Shown here piece after piece: positions 8,938-18,957 of a stretch of 64,000 nucleotides of DNA (position 1 is the first letter of the stretch; every line of letters begins with the position of its first letter). This DNA is from Porticoccus sp038143955. GTDB taxonomy: Bacteria > Pseudomonadota > Gammaproteobacteria > Pseudomonadales > Porticoccaceae. Where the stretch lies: the NCBI GenBank assembly GCA_038143955.1, contig JAYQMT010000005.1:310001-374000 (forward strand), written 5' to 3'. Both the position numbers and the translations under genes were made by a program. Under the pieces are notes generated by a model, which worked only from the letters and a program-made list of their open reading frames with translations, did not search any database and had not been told where the DNA came from.

Positions 8938-9485
8938 TTATTTATCACCGCAATTTAATACTTCTATTGTGCGGTTATGATTTGTATAAATACAAATATC
9001 AGCAGCTATCTCAAGGCTTTTTTTAACAATAGACTTGGCGTCTAGATCTGTATTATCGATTAATCCTCTTGCACCTGCTTGTGCGAATGGACCACCAGAA
9101 CCAATAGCAATTAGATCATCTTCAGGTTGGATTACATCACCATTGCCCGTAATTATCAGAGATGCATCTTTATTAGCAACAGCAAGCAAAGCCTCTAATT
9201 TTCTTAAGATGCGATCGGACCTCCAGTCCTTTGCAAGTTCTACAGCTGCTCGAGTTAAATTACCCTCATGCTGTTCGAGCTTAATTTCAAATCGCTCAAA
9301 AAGTGTGAAAGCATCAGCGGTTCCACCTGCAAAACCAGCAATGACTTCGTCATTATAAAGCCGCCTTACTTTTTTGCGTTACCTTTCATGACTGTATTCC
9401 CGAAGGTCACCTGACCATCTCCACCTATAACTACTTTGCCATTTCGTCGAACCGAAAGGATTGTAGTACCGCGATATTGCTCCAA
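8938..9485 (-). CDS. hslV: ATP-dependent protease peptidase subunit HslV (single-base frameshift)
   Basis: HslV is the N-terminal-threonine peptidase of the HslVU heat-shock protease. A TTG start at 9485, preceded by AAAGGAG, gives LEQYRGTTILSVRR; processing before a Thr exposes the nucleophile. The frame breaks at a T6 run on the plus strand (9371-9376): one more A in the coding strand gives NAKKVRRLYNDEVIAGFAGG, and the reading then continues through FTLFERFEIKLEQHEGNL and AIGSGGPFAQAGARGL to the end, 182 aa, the family length. A sigma-32-like promoter lies upstream. Probably a sequence error rather than a dead gene, because hslU is intact. Confidence 0.93.
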
Positions 9486-9527
9486 GGTTTTCTCCTTTTA
9501 TGAATCATTTTTTTAACTATGTACTAT

Positions 9528-9556
9528 TAATGGGGGCTAAATTACCTAAATTCAAT
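9528..9556 (-). promoter_or_regulatory. Candidate heat-shock (sigma-32) promoter of hslVU
   Basis: On the minus strand, ATTGAA (-35 side, near 9551-9556) is followed after about 15 bases by CCCCATTA (near 9528-9535). This matches the RpoH pattern CTTGAA / CCCCATNT at the right spacing, 43 bases before the hslV start codon. hslVU is a known sigma-32 operon in E. coli. Only the first -35 base departs from consensus. Transcription start not shown. Confidence 0.62.
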
Positions 9557-9722
9557 AGTAAAAAAAGCATATGTAATAAATATTACCCTTAAAACATAAT
9601 GACATAATAAATGAATATAAAATTATTTTACTGGAAACTATTAATGTATTTGGTACTGTAGGCAATATGAATATTAATACTCGACGAGTAGACATAGATT
9701 TCTACCTGATTAAGAAGCTTTG

Positions 9723-10193
9723 ATGAGAGAGATAAAAGCAGTCTTACTTTTACTATCAAGTGTACTTCTGGTTTCATGTGCGCTGGTTAGCAGTACACAT
9801 CAAACGCCAGATATTAAATTAACTCACCTTCAGACCCTGGACCGCAAGGGCCTTGACCAAGTAATTATAGTTCATTTTATAATTGAAAATCCGACGAATG
9901 AAGATCTGAATATATCTCGATTCTCTTACCGTTTAGATTTAGAAAATATTGAGGAAATAAGCGGTGTAGTATATGACTTAAAGCCGATCTCTGCTCTTGG
10001 AAAAACACAGGTTCAGTTTAAGGTTACCGTGAATATTTTTTCAGCTTTTAGGATTTTAGAGTCAGCAATTAGAAATAAAGATGGGATCATTAGATACAAT
10101 CTAATTACTAAAGTAAGCTCTGTATGGTGGAAGTTTCCAGTTGTTTCAGAGAAATCTGGGCAAATTAATTTAACTGATAAATATAACCTGTAG
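9723..10193 (+). CDS. LEA type 2 / WHy-domain lipoprotein
   Basis: A 156-aa envelope lipoprotein. The signal peptide VLLLLSSVLLVSC ends in a lipobox with the acylated Cys near residue 20. The rest is a water-stress/hypersensitive-response (WHy) domain: IIVHFIIENPTNEDLNISRFSYRLDLENIEE has the family's NPTNxxLxI...Y.L core. Such proteins are thought to be periplasmic or outer-membrane stress proteins; function is unproven. I use the ATG at 9723; a TTG one codon upstream is unlikely. A short reading frame (9667-9724) ends in TGATG on this start. It is followed by a clear terminator, so it is monocistronic. Confidence 0.82.
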   Translation: MREIKAVLLLLSSVLLVSCALVSSTHQTPDIKLTHLQTLDRKGLDQVIIVHFIIENPTNEDLNISRFSYRLDLENIEEISGVVYDLKPISALGKTQVQFKVTVNIFSAFRILESAIRNKDGIIRYNLITKVSSVWWKFPVVSEKSGQINLTDKYNL

Positions 10194-10222
10194 TCTTTTA
10201 TTTATTAGTAAAAGACATTTTT
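10193..10222 (+). terminator. Rho-independent terminator after the WHy lipoprotein gene
   Basis: Perfect 8-bp stem GTCTTTTA / TAAAAGAC with an 8-base loop, followed by ATTTTTAT, directly after the stop codon of the lipoprotein gene. It is AT-rich, so moderate in strength. Confidence 0.7.
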
Positions 10223-10263
10223 ATAACTTTGGTCTCAAAAAAACATTATACTTGGGTTTATAA

Positions 10264-10950
10264 ATGCAGAAAATAACAGAAATTTTGAGCGGAAGAACGC
10301 AATTACATTTAGCAAGTCTCGATGATAAATGCCTAATACATAAAGAAATTATAAAGCCTTTCAATTTGTTGAAAGCAGCTGCTGAAAAACAAGGTTTCGA
10401 TCTCAGAATAGTAAGCGGCTTTCGCTCTTATGAGCGCCAGTTATTAATTTGGAACGAGAAAGCCTCAGGTAAAAGAGAGGTGCTTGATTATCATGGTCAG
10501 CCTTTGGATTTTCATAGTCTATCAGAGGCACAAAAAGTCTTTGCAATTTTACGTTGGTCAGCATTGCCGGGTTGCTCTAGGCATCATTGGGGTACTGATA
10601 TCGATGTGTGGGACGCAGCTGCCGTTCCTGATAAATATCAACCACAGCTAATTACTGCAGAATATGATGAAGGAGGGCCTTTCTGTGAGCTATCAAAGTG
10701 GCTGAGAATTAACTCAATAAATTTCAATTTTAATACTCCATATTCTATTGATAATGGCGGTGTTGCTATAGAGCCTTGGCATTTAAGTTATACTCCTATA
10801 GCTGGAAAACTTGAAAATAAATTAAATATTTCCTACATGGAAAAGATTATTGACTCAAATAAATTATTATTAAGTAGTATTGTAGCTAGCAATCTTGAGG
10901 AAATATTCCTCAAGTTTATTTTAAATAAAAAAATTAAAAATCAAATATGA
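10264..10950 (+). CDS. M15-family zinc peptidase (D-Ala-D-Ala carboxypeptidase/dipeptidase-like)
   Basis: A 228-aa protein of peptidase family M15 (VanY/LdcB-like), which trims D-Ala or D-amino-acid bonds of peptidoglycan. The fold starts at VSGFRSYERQLLIWN (residues 50-64). Zinc ligands are H107 and D114 in SRHHWGTDID, and H173 in EPWHLSY, with E170 as catalytic base. No signal peptide is evident from the ATG at 10264, so it may be cytoplasmic (recycling) or exported in another way. The stop overlaps the cysE ATG (ATGA). Substrate not determinable. Confidence 0.87.
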   Translation: MQKITEILSGRTQLHLASLDDKCLIHKEIIKPFNLLKAAAEKQGFDLRIVSGFRSYERQLLIWNEKASGKREVLDYHGQPLDFHSLSEAQKVFAILRWSALPGCSRHHWGTDIDVWDAAAVPDKYQPQLITAEYDEGGPFCELSKWLRINSINFNFNTPYSIDNGGVAIEPWHLSYTPIAGKLENKLNISYMEKIIDSNKLLLSSIVASNLEEIFLKFILNKKIKNQI

Positions 10951-11761
10951 AAAATAATAACAGTACATCAAAATTAATTACTCAGGATTCACTTTGGGCC
11001 ACCATCATTTCAGAGTGTGTCGGATGCGTTAAAGAAGAAAGATTGCTTCACCAGTTTTTGCAAAATGCAGTGTTAAAACAAGAGTCTTTAGAGAATGCTC
11101 TTGCTTGGATTTTAGCAGAGCAACTTAAAAGCAACATTGTTTCCGTAGATGCTTTGAGGTTGATAATAGGCGAAATACTCTCTACAGATGATATTATCAA
11201 AAGGCAAATTAGAATGGATCTTGTTGCATATTTTGAAAGAGATCCTGCCTGTAAGAGATATTATCTGCCTTTGCTTTATTTTAAAGGTTTTCATGCACTT
11301 CAAGTGCATCGTGTGGCCCATTCTCTATGGAAAAAAATAGAAAAAATCTAGCTTTATACATACAAAATAGAGCTTCAGAGGTTTTTTCTGTAGACATCCA
11401 TCCTGCTGCAACAATTGGTGGAGGAATCATGATTGATCATGCTACTGGTTTGGTTATAGGAGAAACAACAGTCATAGATGACAATGTTTCTCTTTTGCAT
11501 TCTGTTACTTTAGGTGGAACAGGTCTAGGGGATGGCGATAGGCATCCAAAAATTAGGACTGGAGTGATGATCGCAGCAGGTGCAAAAATCCTTGGTAATG
11601 TAGAAATAGGAATTGGGGCAAAAGTTGGGGCAGGAAGCCTTGTCCTTGATGAAGTTCTACCTCATACGACCGTTGCTGGAGTCCCATCTAAGATAGTTGG
11701 ATGTCCAGAAGAGGATGAGCCTTCAAGAGAAATGAATCAAGCTATTAATGGAGATAATTAA
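10947..11761 (+). CDS. cysE: Serine O-acetyltransferase CysE (frameshift in an A7 run)
   Basis: CysE acetylates L-serine with acetyl-CoA, the first step of cysteine synthesis. The N-terminal helical domain (DSLWATIISECVGCVKEERLL ... DLVAYFERDPACKRYYLPLLYFKGFHALQVHRVAHSLW) is in one frame and the left-handed beta-helix (VDIHPAATIGGGIMIDHATG, HSVTLGGTG, GAGSLVLDEVLPHTTVAGVP) in another. An eighth A in the run at 11331-11337 joins them as SLWKKNRKNLALYIQNR, giving 271 aa. The catalytic His/Asp of IDHATG are present. Starts on an ATGA overlap with the M15 peptidase gene. Confidence 0.93.
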
Positions 11762-11780
11762 ATTCTAATGAGATTTTTTC

Positions 11781-12322
11781 ATGCACGAAGATGATACAGA
11801 ATATTTTCAAAAACAAATGTCTGACGTGAAGCGTTTGGATGCCAATAGGGTAAATTTGTCAAAAAAAAAACCCACAATCCTGGATTTAGGATCTCGAAGT
11901 GAACTTGCACAAAAAAAGACTATGGAGCTATCTGAGCGTATTTTGCCTAAAGATATTTTTGATCAAGTAGATCCTAGGGAAATATTATGCTCAAAAAAAA
12001 AGATCTTGATGGCAGAATTTTTAAAAAATTACGTCAGGGAAAGCTTCCTATCCAGTCATCAATTGACCTTCATGGTATGAATGTTATTCAAGCAAAAATC
12101 GAGTTACTTAGTTTTATAGAAGAGTGCATAAATGAAGATTTTAGTATCGTAGTTATCGTGCATGGACGAGGGGAGGGGAGGGAAAAACCTGCTCTACTAA
12201 AAAGTTGGACGAATAGCTGGTTAAAAGAAATTGATACAGTAAAAGCCTTTCATAGCGCCAAGGCTCAACATGGAGGAACAGGTGCTACTTATGTGCTATT
12301 AAAGAACTACAGAACATACTAA
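11781..12322 (+). CDS. Smr-domain protein (frameshift in an A9 run)
   Basis: A small MutS-related (Smr) protein, a predicted nuclease of the SmrA/SmrB type, which in E. coli cleaves mRNA at collided ribosomes. The N-terminal extension runs to REILCSKKK and the Smr domain (LDGRIFKKLRQGKLPIQ, IDLHGMNVIQAK, IVVIVHGRGEG, HGGTGATYVLL) is one frame over. A tenth A in the run at 11993-12001 gives a continuous 180-aa protein. The DLHG and HGRG signatures are intact. It starts 19 bases after cysE, so probably the same transcript. Confidence 0.88.
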
Positions 12323-12346
12323 TTTCATATGTTGTAAATCTCACTT

Positions 12347-12904
12347 CTATTTTTTTCTCTTCAGTAACAAAGAGTCAATTTTATTTGCATTCAAGACTTT
12401 TTGAGCCTCAGCTATTTTTGCTAAGGTATAAAATGGTCCTACCATGACACGATTCCAAACTTCATTTTTTTTTGTAGTGACCATCTCAACTGATGTATTT
12501 AAATCAAGAAGCTCCAGTTTTTTTCTTAGAGTATCTGCCTCTAAACTAGTCTTAAAAGACCCTGTTTGCAGCATAAATATATCTGTTAAGACGCTATTTT
12601 TTTCAATAGTGTCAAGTTTTATATTAGAATTTTCTGGGACAATTACCTCAGCTTCTTTAAGCAATGTATAGAATTCAAATTCAGGTAACCTTTCATCACT
12701 AGTATTTGTTGCTATAACCTCAATAGAGTTTGCTATTTCATTTTTGCTTAGGAGCGTTGGTAGCTCCAATAGAGGTGAAATTAATATACCAAAAAAAATC
12801 CCTACTACTAAAAAGCTCAGGCGTTCAATTTTCGTTGGATTTTTTTTTCGAATTATTTTTGTTGTTCTAACTTTGGCGGGTTTTTTAGCATAATCTCTCG
12901 TCAT
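12347..12904 (-). CDS. SPOR-domain, FtsN-like membrane protein
   Basis: A 185-aa bitopic protein with a short basic cytoplasmic N-terminus (KKPAKVRTTKIIRKKNPTK), one TM helix (about residues 29-48, LSFLVVGIFFGILISPLL), a linker and a C-terminal SPOR domain (FMLQTGSFKTSLEADTLRKKL ... VMVGPFYTLAKIAEAQKVL) that binds denuded septal glycan. Its position just downstream of priA on the same strand is the usual ftsN context in Pseudomonas relatives. Shorter than typical FtsN, so whether it is the essential division activator is inferred. Confidence 0.8.
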   Translation of the reverse strand: MTRDYAKKPAKVRTTKIIRKKNPTKIERLSFLVVGIFFGILISPLLELPTLLSKNEIANSIEVIATNTSDERLPEFEFYTLLKEAEVIVPENSNIKLDTIEKNSVLTDIFMLQTGSFKTSLEADTLRKKLELLDLNTSVEMVTTKKNEVWNRVMVGPFYTLAKIAEAQKVLNANKIDSLLLKRKK

Positions 12905-12992
12905 GTTTTCAGGGCTCCCAAACTAGAGATATTGTATTGTTAAGATAAGATTTAGGCTAGCTTTGAAGAATCTTTTTACACTAAATTTTTTT

Positions 12993-15236
12993 CTAGCTGA
13001 TATCCTGCGGATCAACATCAATAGACCACCTGACACGTTTAGCCAAAGGTGAAAAATCGACTCTGTGACAGAGTTTCTCCAAAAGTTTTTGGATTTTTTT
13101 TCGATCTTTACAATATATGCTAAATATATACCTAAAGCGTCCATTTCTTTTTTCCATTAACGCAGGTAAAGGACCTAGGTAGGTAGTAATTTTATTTGGG
13201 GATAATATATTTTCAGCCTGTTTCCTGCAATACTTCAAAAAATTTATAGCGTCTTCGTTGCTTATTGACTCTGCTCTTACAAGAGCCATATGACTAAATG
13301 GTGGGAGGCTTGAAAGTTCCCGCTCTTTGGATATTTCATCAATAAAATTTTGATAATTTTGGAAGATTAGCGAAGAAATAAACGGATGATCACAATAGTT
13401 ACTTTGTAATATTACAGAACCTTGTTTCTCCCCTCTACCAGATCGACCAGCAACCTGTGTTATCAACTGCCCCATTCTTTCTGGAGCTCTAAAATCAGGG
13501 CTAAAGAGACCACCATCAGCATCTAAGATTGCTACTAATGTGACGTTAGGAAAATGATGCCCTTTGGCTAACATTTGAGTGCCTATCAGTACACAAGATT
13601 CACCTGAGTGAATAGTAGACAATACATTTTGTATAGCTGTCTTATTGCGAGTTGTATCCCGGTCAACCCGCAAAATTGGTATTTTTGGAAATAACGCTTT
13701 AAGGGTATCCTCAATACGCTCTGTTCCTTGACCAATAAACTCAAGCTGAGAGCTATTACAAGAAGGGCATATTGACGGAACTTGAATTGTATATTCGCAA
13801 TGATGACATAGTAATCGGCTTGGTTTTTGTGAACTGTGAGCCTTGCTTCACAGTTTGGACAATTAGAAATCCAACCACAATCATAACAGGAGAGTGTTGG
13901 AGAAAATCCTCGTCGATTTAGAAAAATTAGAACTTGATCACCTTCAAGTAATACTTTTTTGATAGATTTAATTAGTTCTTGTGAAAAGCCATTAATGAGT
14001 TGAGATTTCCTGATATTTACTGGTAACCAATTTGGGCGAGAGGATTTCTCTGGCCGGCAAGATAATATTAATTTAGTGTAGCGATTTTCTATACAATTGT
14101 TTAAAGATTCCATTGACGGGGTTGCGGAACCCAAAATAATAGGTATTGACTCTTTCTGGGCACGAATAACACCTAAATCTCTTGCTGAATATCGATACCC
14201 CTCTTGTTGTTTATAAGAGCTATCATGCTCCTCATCGATAATTATCAGCCCTGGAAATTTCAAAGGAGTAAATATTGCTGATCTAGTACCAATGATAATA
14301 GGAGCTTTTCCCATGCGCGCCATATTCCATGCAAAAGCTCTCTCTTTGTCTGTTAGTTTTGAATGCAGAACCACTATCAGTGTATCAAAGCGATTTTGAA
14401 AACGGCTCAATGTTTGTGGAGTTAAGCTTATTTCAGGAATGAGGACCAATGCTTGCTTGCCGGAAAAGGCTATTTTTTCAATAGCCTGAAGATAGACTTC
14501 AGTTTTTCCGCTACCTGTCTCTCCAAACAATAAATATGCATTAAAACCTTCCATACTAATACTTTTTAGGGCTTTTTGCTGTTCAGGGTAAAGATTTTGT
14601 GGTTTTTCCGCTAAGGAAATTTTATCCTTAAAATGATAGGAATTTTCTGGCAATGAGCTCAAGAATATAAGTTTTTCTTCAGTTAATTTTTTTAGAGTTG
14701 AGGGTGAAATTTTTTTTTGCTTTATTTCCTCAATAGTTATAGCTTTATTTTCCTTCAGCCAAGAGATAAATTCTCTTTTTTCTAGGTGATCTAGATAAAT
14801 CTTTGAGCGGAAGCTCAATTCCTTGCTCTGTTAGCATCCAACATTGTGTTTCCAAAGAAGGTAATTCTTTTCCTTTTCTCAGAAGGTTTGGGATAGATTG
14901 AAATAGGGAATCTCCAATCGGGTTATGATAATACTTGGCAGCCCAGATATATAAATCAAAGAGATGCTTAGGGATCAGAGGCTCAGTGTCGATAATTGAT
15001 TTTATAGACTTAAGGCGAGATATTGGAATAGAGCTCGTCTTGCTATTTCCTACAATAATTCCAACAAGCACTCTTTTTCCAAATGGTACAAAAACTCTAA
15101 TACCAGGTTGAAGTATTTTATTACAAGGGGCATTTTGTAATTGTTTGGGTGCCAAATAGTCAAAAAGTCGCCTTAATGGTGACGGTACTGCAATATGGTA
15201 GATGGTTTGGTCATTAGTATTGATCATCATTTTCAT
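12993..15236 (-). CDS. priA: Primosomal helicase PriA (two frameshifts)
   Basis: PriA restarts stalled replication forks. The gene reads in three overlapping frames. A T6 run on the plus strand at 14776-14781 carries one base too many (SRSPRKKREFISWLKE when corrected); a T5 run at 13824-13828 lacks one (VHKKPSRLLCHHC when corrected). The result is 747 aa with the 3'BD domain (IAVPSPLRRLFDYL), Walker A FGETGSGKTEV, DEEH box, zinc cysteines in CYDCGW, CPNCEA, CHHC and CPSC, and the helicase C motif QLITQVAGRSGRG. Ends at 12993 with SIDVDPQDIS. Convergence on family length indicates an intact gene behind sequence errors. Confidence 0.95.
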
Positions 15237-15258
15237 GTCGAGTACTTTCTTTAAATCC

Positions 15259-15286
15259 TTGAATGAGTGTAGTTTTCTGGTAATAT
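15259..15286 (+). promoter_or_regulatory. Candidate sigma-70 promoter of rpmE
   Basis: TTGAAT (15259-15264) and TAATAT (15281-15286) are 16 bases apart, upstream of rpmE and divergent from priA. Each box is one mismatch from or close to consensus. Sequence-only prediction. Confidence 0.5.
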
Positions 15287-15370
15287 GCTCGAGTAATTAA
15301 ACAAAGTCATTCTTTAGCTAACAGTATGATGGTTAAATGCCGGTATGCAAGACATTGAGGCGGTCAAAAT

Positions 15371-15586
15371 ATGAAAACAGATATCCATCCAAAATATGGC
15401 AATATGTCAGCTACATGTCGTTGCGGCAATGTGATAACAGTAGGTTCAACAAAACCTGATTCAATTCATCTTGATGTATGCTCTCTTTGCCACCCTTTTT
15501 ATACTGGCAAACAGAAAGTTGCAGATTCTGGCGGAAGAATAGATCGCTTTAGTAAGCGCTTTGCTGGGCGTTCTGTAAAGAAATAA
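15371..15586 (+). CDS. rpmE: 50S ribosomal protein L31, zinc-binding (C+) type
   Basis: L31 (71 aa) sits at the ribosome central protuberance and bridges the subunits. The sequence opens with the standard MKTDIHPKYG and carries the four zinc cysteines C16, C18, C37 and C40 (ATCRCGN ... VCSLCHPFYTGKQK). The ending GRIDRFSKRF is also standard. Presence of the cysteines marks the zinc-containing paralogue, used when zinc is sufficient. It is divergent to priA, as in Pseudomonas. Confidence 0.98.
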   Translation: MKTDIHPKYGNMSATCRCGNVITVGSTKPDSIHLDVCSLCHPFYTGKQKVADSGGRIDRFSKRFAGRSVKK

Positions 15587-15774
15587 TCGCATCTTTTCCG
15601 CGTAGCCTGTATCTGGTGTGTAACTTCTTCATATCTTCAAGTTTCTTAGCTTAGTTATAAATTTAATCTATAATATACTTTAAAAGCTTATATCTGTAAT
15701 TATATGCTACCTATTTTATTGAATAGCGATATGCTGATACAGTTAAATTAAGTAAATCTGACGAGCCAAATTCT

Positions 15775-16823
15775 ATGACAAAAAACGATTATTATTCTCA
15801 AGAAAATCATGGTCCATATTCTCTCTTTGATCTGGGTGATTTTAATCTAGAAGAAGGAGGCGTTATAAAAAACTGTCAACTTGCTTACTCTACTTTCGGT
15901 AGTTTAAATTCGCAAAAAGATAATGCTATTCTTGTTAGTACATGGTATTCGGGAACCAGTAAGATTATGGAACAGGTTTATGTGGGAGATGAGCATGCTA
16001 TTGACCCAAATAAATACTTTATCATTATTGTTAACCAGATTGGTAACGGTCTATCCTCATCACCACATAATGTTAAAAATTCTGTTGCTGCATCATTTCC
16101 AAAAGTTCGAATAGCAGATGATGTGCGAGCTCAACATGAACTTGTAACAAAATATTTCGGTTTGAGTTCTTTAGCCCTTGTTGTCGGCGGATCAATGGGA
16201 GCACAACAAACCTGGGAATGGGCTGTAAAATATCCTAATATAGTCAAAAGGGCTGCCCCTATTGCTGGCACTGCTAAAAATACAACCCATGATTTTTTGT
16301 TCACGCAAACATTAAATGAAGCAATCATGTCAGATCCTGCCTGGGAGAGCGGCGCCTACAAGAATCCAAATGCTGTAATTGATGGATTAAGGCGCCACGC
16401 TGACTTGTGGTCTGTTATGGGCTATAGCACCGAAATGTTTAAAAAGAACTTTGGAGAGGTTTAGGATTTTCATCCGTAGAAGAGTTTTGTGAGGGATTTA
16501 CACAAGCTTACTTTGCACCAATGGATCCTAATAATCTTCTTACTCTAGCATGGAAATGGCAAAGAGGTGATGTTAGTAGAAATACAGATGGAGATCTTAA
16601 AAAAGCACTAAATAGAATAACTGCAAAATTGTTTGTAATGCCGATCAATACAGACATGTTTTTTCCTCCAAAAGACTGCGAGGATAACCAAAAAATGGTA
16701 GCGAATAGTGAACTTAGAGTTATTTCTACTGATTGGGGCCACCTTGGTTTATTTGGCATGGATCCGCTGTATATCAAACAAGTCGATCAACATTTGAGTG
16801 ATTTGTTAGATACACCTGTTTAG
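15775..16823 (+). CDS. MetX-like alpha/beta-fold acyltransferase/hydrolase (frameshift)
   Basis: A protein of the homoserine O-acetyltransferase (MetX) superfamily. The nucleophile elbow is GGSMGAQQTWEWA, preceded by GNGLSSSPHN and VRIADDVRAQHELV; the acid lies in PINTDMFFPP and the base His in DWGHLGLFG. The frame breaks near 16458-16463 (GGTTTAGG): one more T or G joins NFGE to GFSSVEEFCEGFTQAYF and gives 349 aa. The residues around the active site differ from classical MetX, so the acyl acceptor is uncertain; it may be a hydrolase rather than the methionine enzyme. Confidence 0.8.
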
Positions 16824-16884
16824 CTAACATGCTACTGGGGCGGAGAGATATCCGGTGCTCTATTTTGAAGATTTAAACCTCCAG

Positions 16885-18099
16885 CTAATTCAATACCTTT
16901 TTTTGTAGTTTCAGGATTTTTTTCTTACGTTTCTTTGGCTTGCTTTTCGTCTTTGAACTTGGAAGGTTGTGCTGGGGCTCAAAACCTTCGAAAATTTCCC
17001 TAGGTATTTTCTTCCTCAGTACAGTTTCGATTTTTTTTAAATTTTCAAATTCATCGGCACTTACAAGTGATATAGCTTTTCCGTACACCCCAGCTCTACC
17101 AGTTCTGCCAATCCTATGGATATAGTTTTCAGCAATTTTAGGTAATTCAAAATTAATCACGCATTGCAGGCCACTAACATCAATACCGCGAGCTGCAATA
17201 TCAGTCGAAATGAGGATTCTTATAGTTCTTTTTTAAATTCAGAAAGGTGCTTAGCTCTTATACTTTGATTTTTGTCACCGTGAAGTGTTGAAGAATTCAA
17301 ACCTTTTTTATTTAAAAACGATGAAAGAAGCTCGGTATTTTTTTGTATTAGTGAAGATAAGAACTTGATTTAATTTTTGATATAAAATTAAAGTTGATAG
17401 CAGCTCTGGTTTTTGTTTTTTATCTACTGAGAAAACCCAATGCTTTACTAAATCGGCAACAGTATTTTTTGATGAAATTGATATTTGCATAGGGTTATTC
17501 AAAAATCTCTTAGAAAGACTTAAAATTTCTTTCGAAAAGGTAGCCGAAAACATTAAATTTTGTCGGGTATTTGGTAAAAGAGATAAAATTTTTTGAATTT
17601 GATCTAAAAAGCCAAGATCCAGCATACGATCAGCTTCATCTAGAACTAGTACTTTTAATGCTGTAAATTTGACTGCATTTTTGCTGATTAAATCCAAAAG
17701 CCTCCCAGGCGTGGCGATAAGAATATCAGCACCCTTTCGAAGATCCATCATTTGTGGATTAATTTTTACGCCCCCATAAACTACATTTATCCTGAGCGAA
17801 GTGAATTTACTGTACTGACGTGCATGTTCTCCAATCTGAATAGCAAGTTCTCTTGTTGGTGCCAACACCAGTGCTCTTGCTTGATTTGGCTTTGTTTTTT
17901 CTATCTTTATTAACAGTTGAAGTATTGGAAGTAAAAAGCTCGCTGTTTTTCCCGTACCGGTCTGAGCGGTAGCTATAATATCTTTACCCTGTGATACCAG
18001 CGGAATTGCTTTGATCTGGATTGGTGTTGCACGTGTATATTCTTTCTCTCTTAAAGCTTTTAGTATTAGATCAGACAGGCCAAAATCAGCAAAACCCAT
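16885..18099 (-). CDS. rhlE: RhlE-type DEAD-box RNA helicase (two frameshifts)
   Basis: An ATP-dependent RNA helicase of the RhlE group. Motifs run in order: Q motif (FADFGLSDLILKAL ... ATPIQIKAIP), Walker A AQTGTGKT, PTRELA, GG, TPGR, DEAD (VLDEADRML), SAT, then helicase C with TDIAARGIDV and HRIGRTGRAG. One T too many in the plus-strand T7 run at 17338-17344 and one T too few at 17229-17234 interrupt the C-terminal half; correcting both gives 404 aa with a lysine-rich tail (KPKKRKKKILKLQKKV). Likely roles are ribosome assembly or RNA decay at low temperature. Confidence 0.9.
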
Positions 18100-18280
18100 C
18101 AGATGTCCTCATATATTTTAGAGATATTTTTTAAGTGGGCCACAATAAAGTTACCGAGTTTTTTTAAATTAAAATATATAAAAATTTATTATACATATAA
18201 GCAGGTTACTAGTTTATAGTTTTAAAATAGATTTTATAGAGCTAATATAAATTTCTATTTGTAACAATTAGGCAATACCA

Positions 18281-18823
18281 ATGAAAAATATATTATATTT
18301 TGTATATCTAATTTTCTTTAGTTTATTTGCACCATCATCATATAGTACAACTACTGAAGAGGCCTATAGTATTATTAGAAATGGGAATCCAGAAGAGGGG
18401 TATAGAATGCTTCTTGTTCTTGCAGATAAAAATAATGACCCAAGAGCATTTTATGGAATAGCTTTGCTTTTCAAGGAAGGATGGGGTGTAAGTAAAAATG
18501 ATAAAACAGCTATAGAGTATTATAAAAAAGCAGCAAATCTAGACCATACAAGGGCCATGTTTGACCTGGGGACTTTTTATCAAAATGGTCTTTTAGTAGA
18601 GAAAAATTATAGTCAAGCAATTTTGTGGTATGAAAAAGCTGCAAATAAAGGTTATGCAGCTGCAATGTATGGTCTAGGGGGACTTTATTTTAATGGACTT
18701 GGTGTCAAAAAAGATCCAGATAAGGGTACGATGTGGTTTACTAGAGCGGCAAAAATTGGTTTTGAGCCTGCCATAAAATTTCTCGACGCAGTAAATAACT
18801 TGGGTATTCCGTCAGAGAACTGA
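18281..18823 (+). CDS. Secreted Sel1-repeat protein
   Basis: A 180-aa exported protein with a signal peptide (about residues 1-23, FVYLIFFSLFAPSSYS) and three or four Sel1/TPR-like repeats, e.g. ARAMFDLGTFYQNGLLVEKNYSQ-type units, each ending in AIEYYKKAANL or AILWYEKAANKG. Sel1 repeats are helical scaffolds for protein contacts in the envelope or host interaction. No partner gene is adjacent (free-standing between a helicase and pntA). A second, related protein lies at 39937-40485. Confidence 0.88.
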   Translation: MKNILYFVYLIFFSLFAPSSYSTTTEEAYSIIRNGNPEEGYRMLLVLADKNNDPRAFYGIALLFKEGWGVSKNDKTAIEYYKKAANLDHTRAMFDLGTFYQNGLLVEKNYSQAILWYEKAANKGYAAAMYGLGGLYFNGLGVKKDPDKGTMWFTRAAKIGFEPAIKFLDAVNNLGIPSEN

Positions 18824-18957
18824 CTTTCTTTTTATAGCAGAAACGCTATTGAAAAGTTATAATAATAAGTAAGTCGATTTATCGTAAATTTATGTAATTT
18901 GGTTTTAGCATTTACAGCGCAACTAGTAAGAAAAATGTTGTCAACGGAGAAGTATTG

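Noticed and set aside
10947..11761. Programmed ribosomal frameshift in cysE at the A7 run
   Set aside because: The same kind of break occurs in two dozen unrelated genes here, so a gene-specific recoding signal is not needed; no stimulatory hairpin was seen.
12923..13144. 73-aa minus-strand frame near the end of priA
   Set aside because: Out-of-frame overlap of the priA 3' end; the true frame encodes conserved residues.
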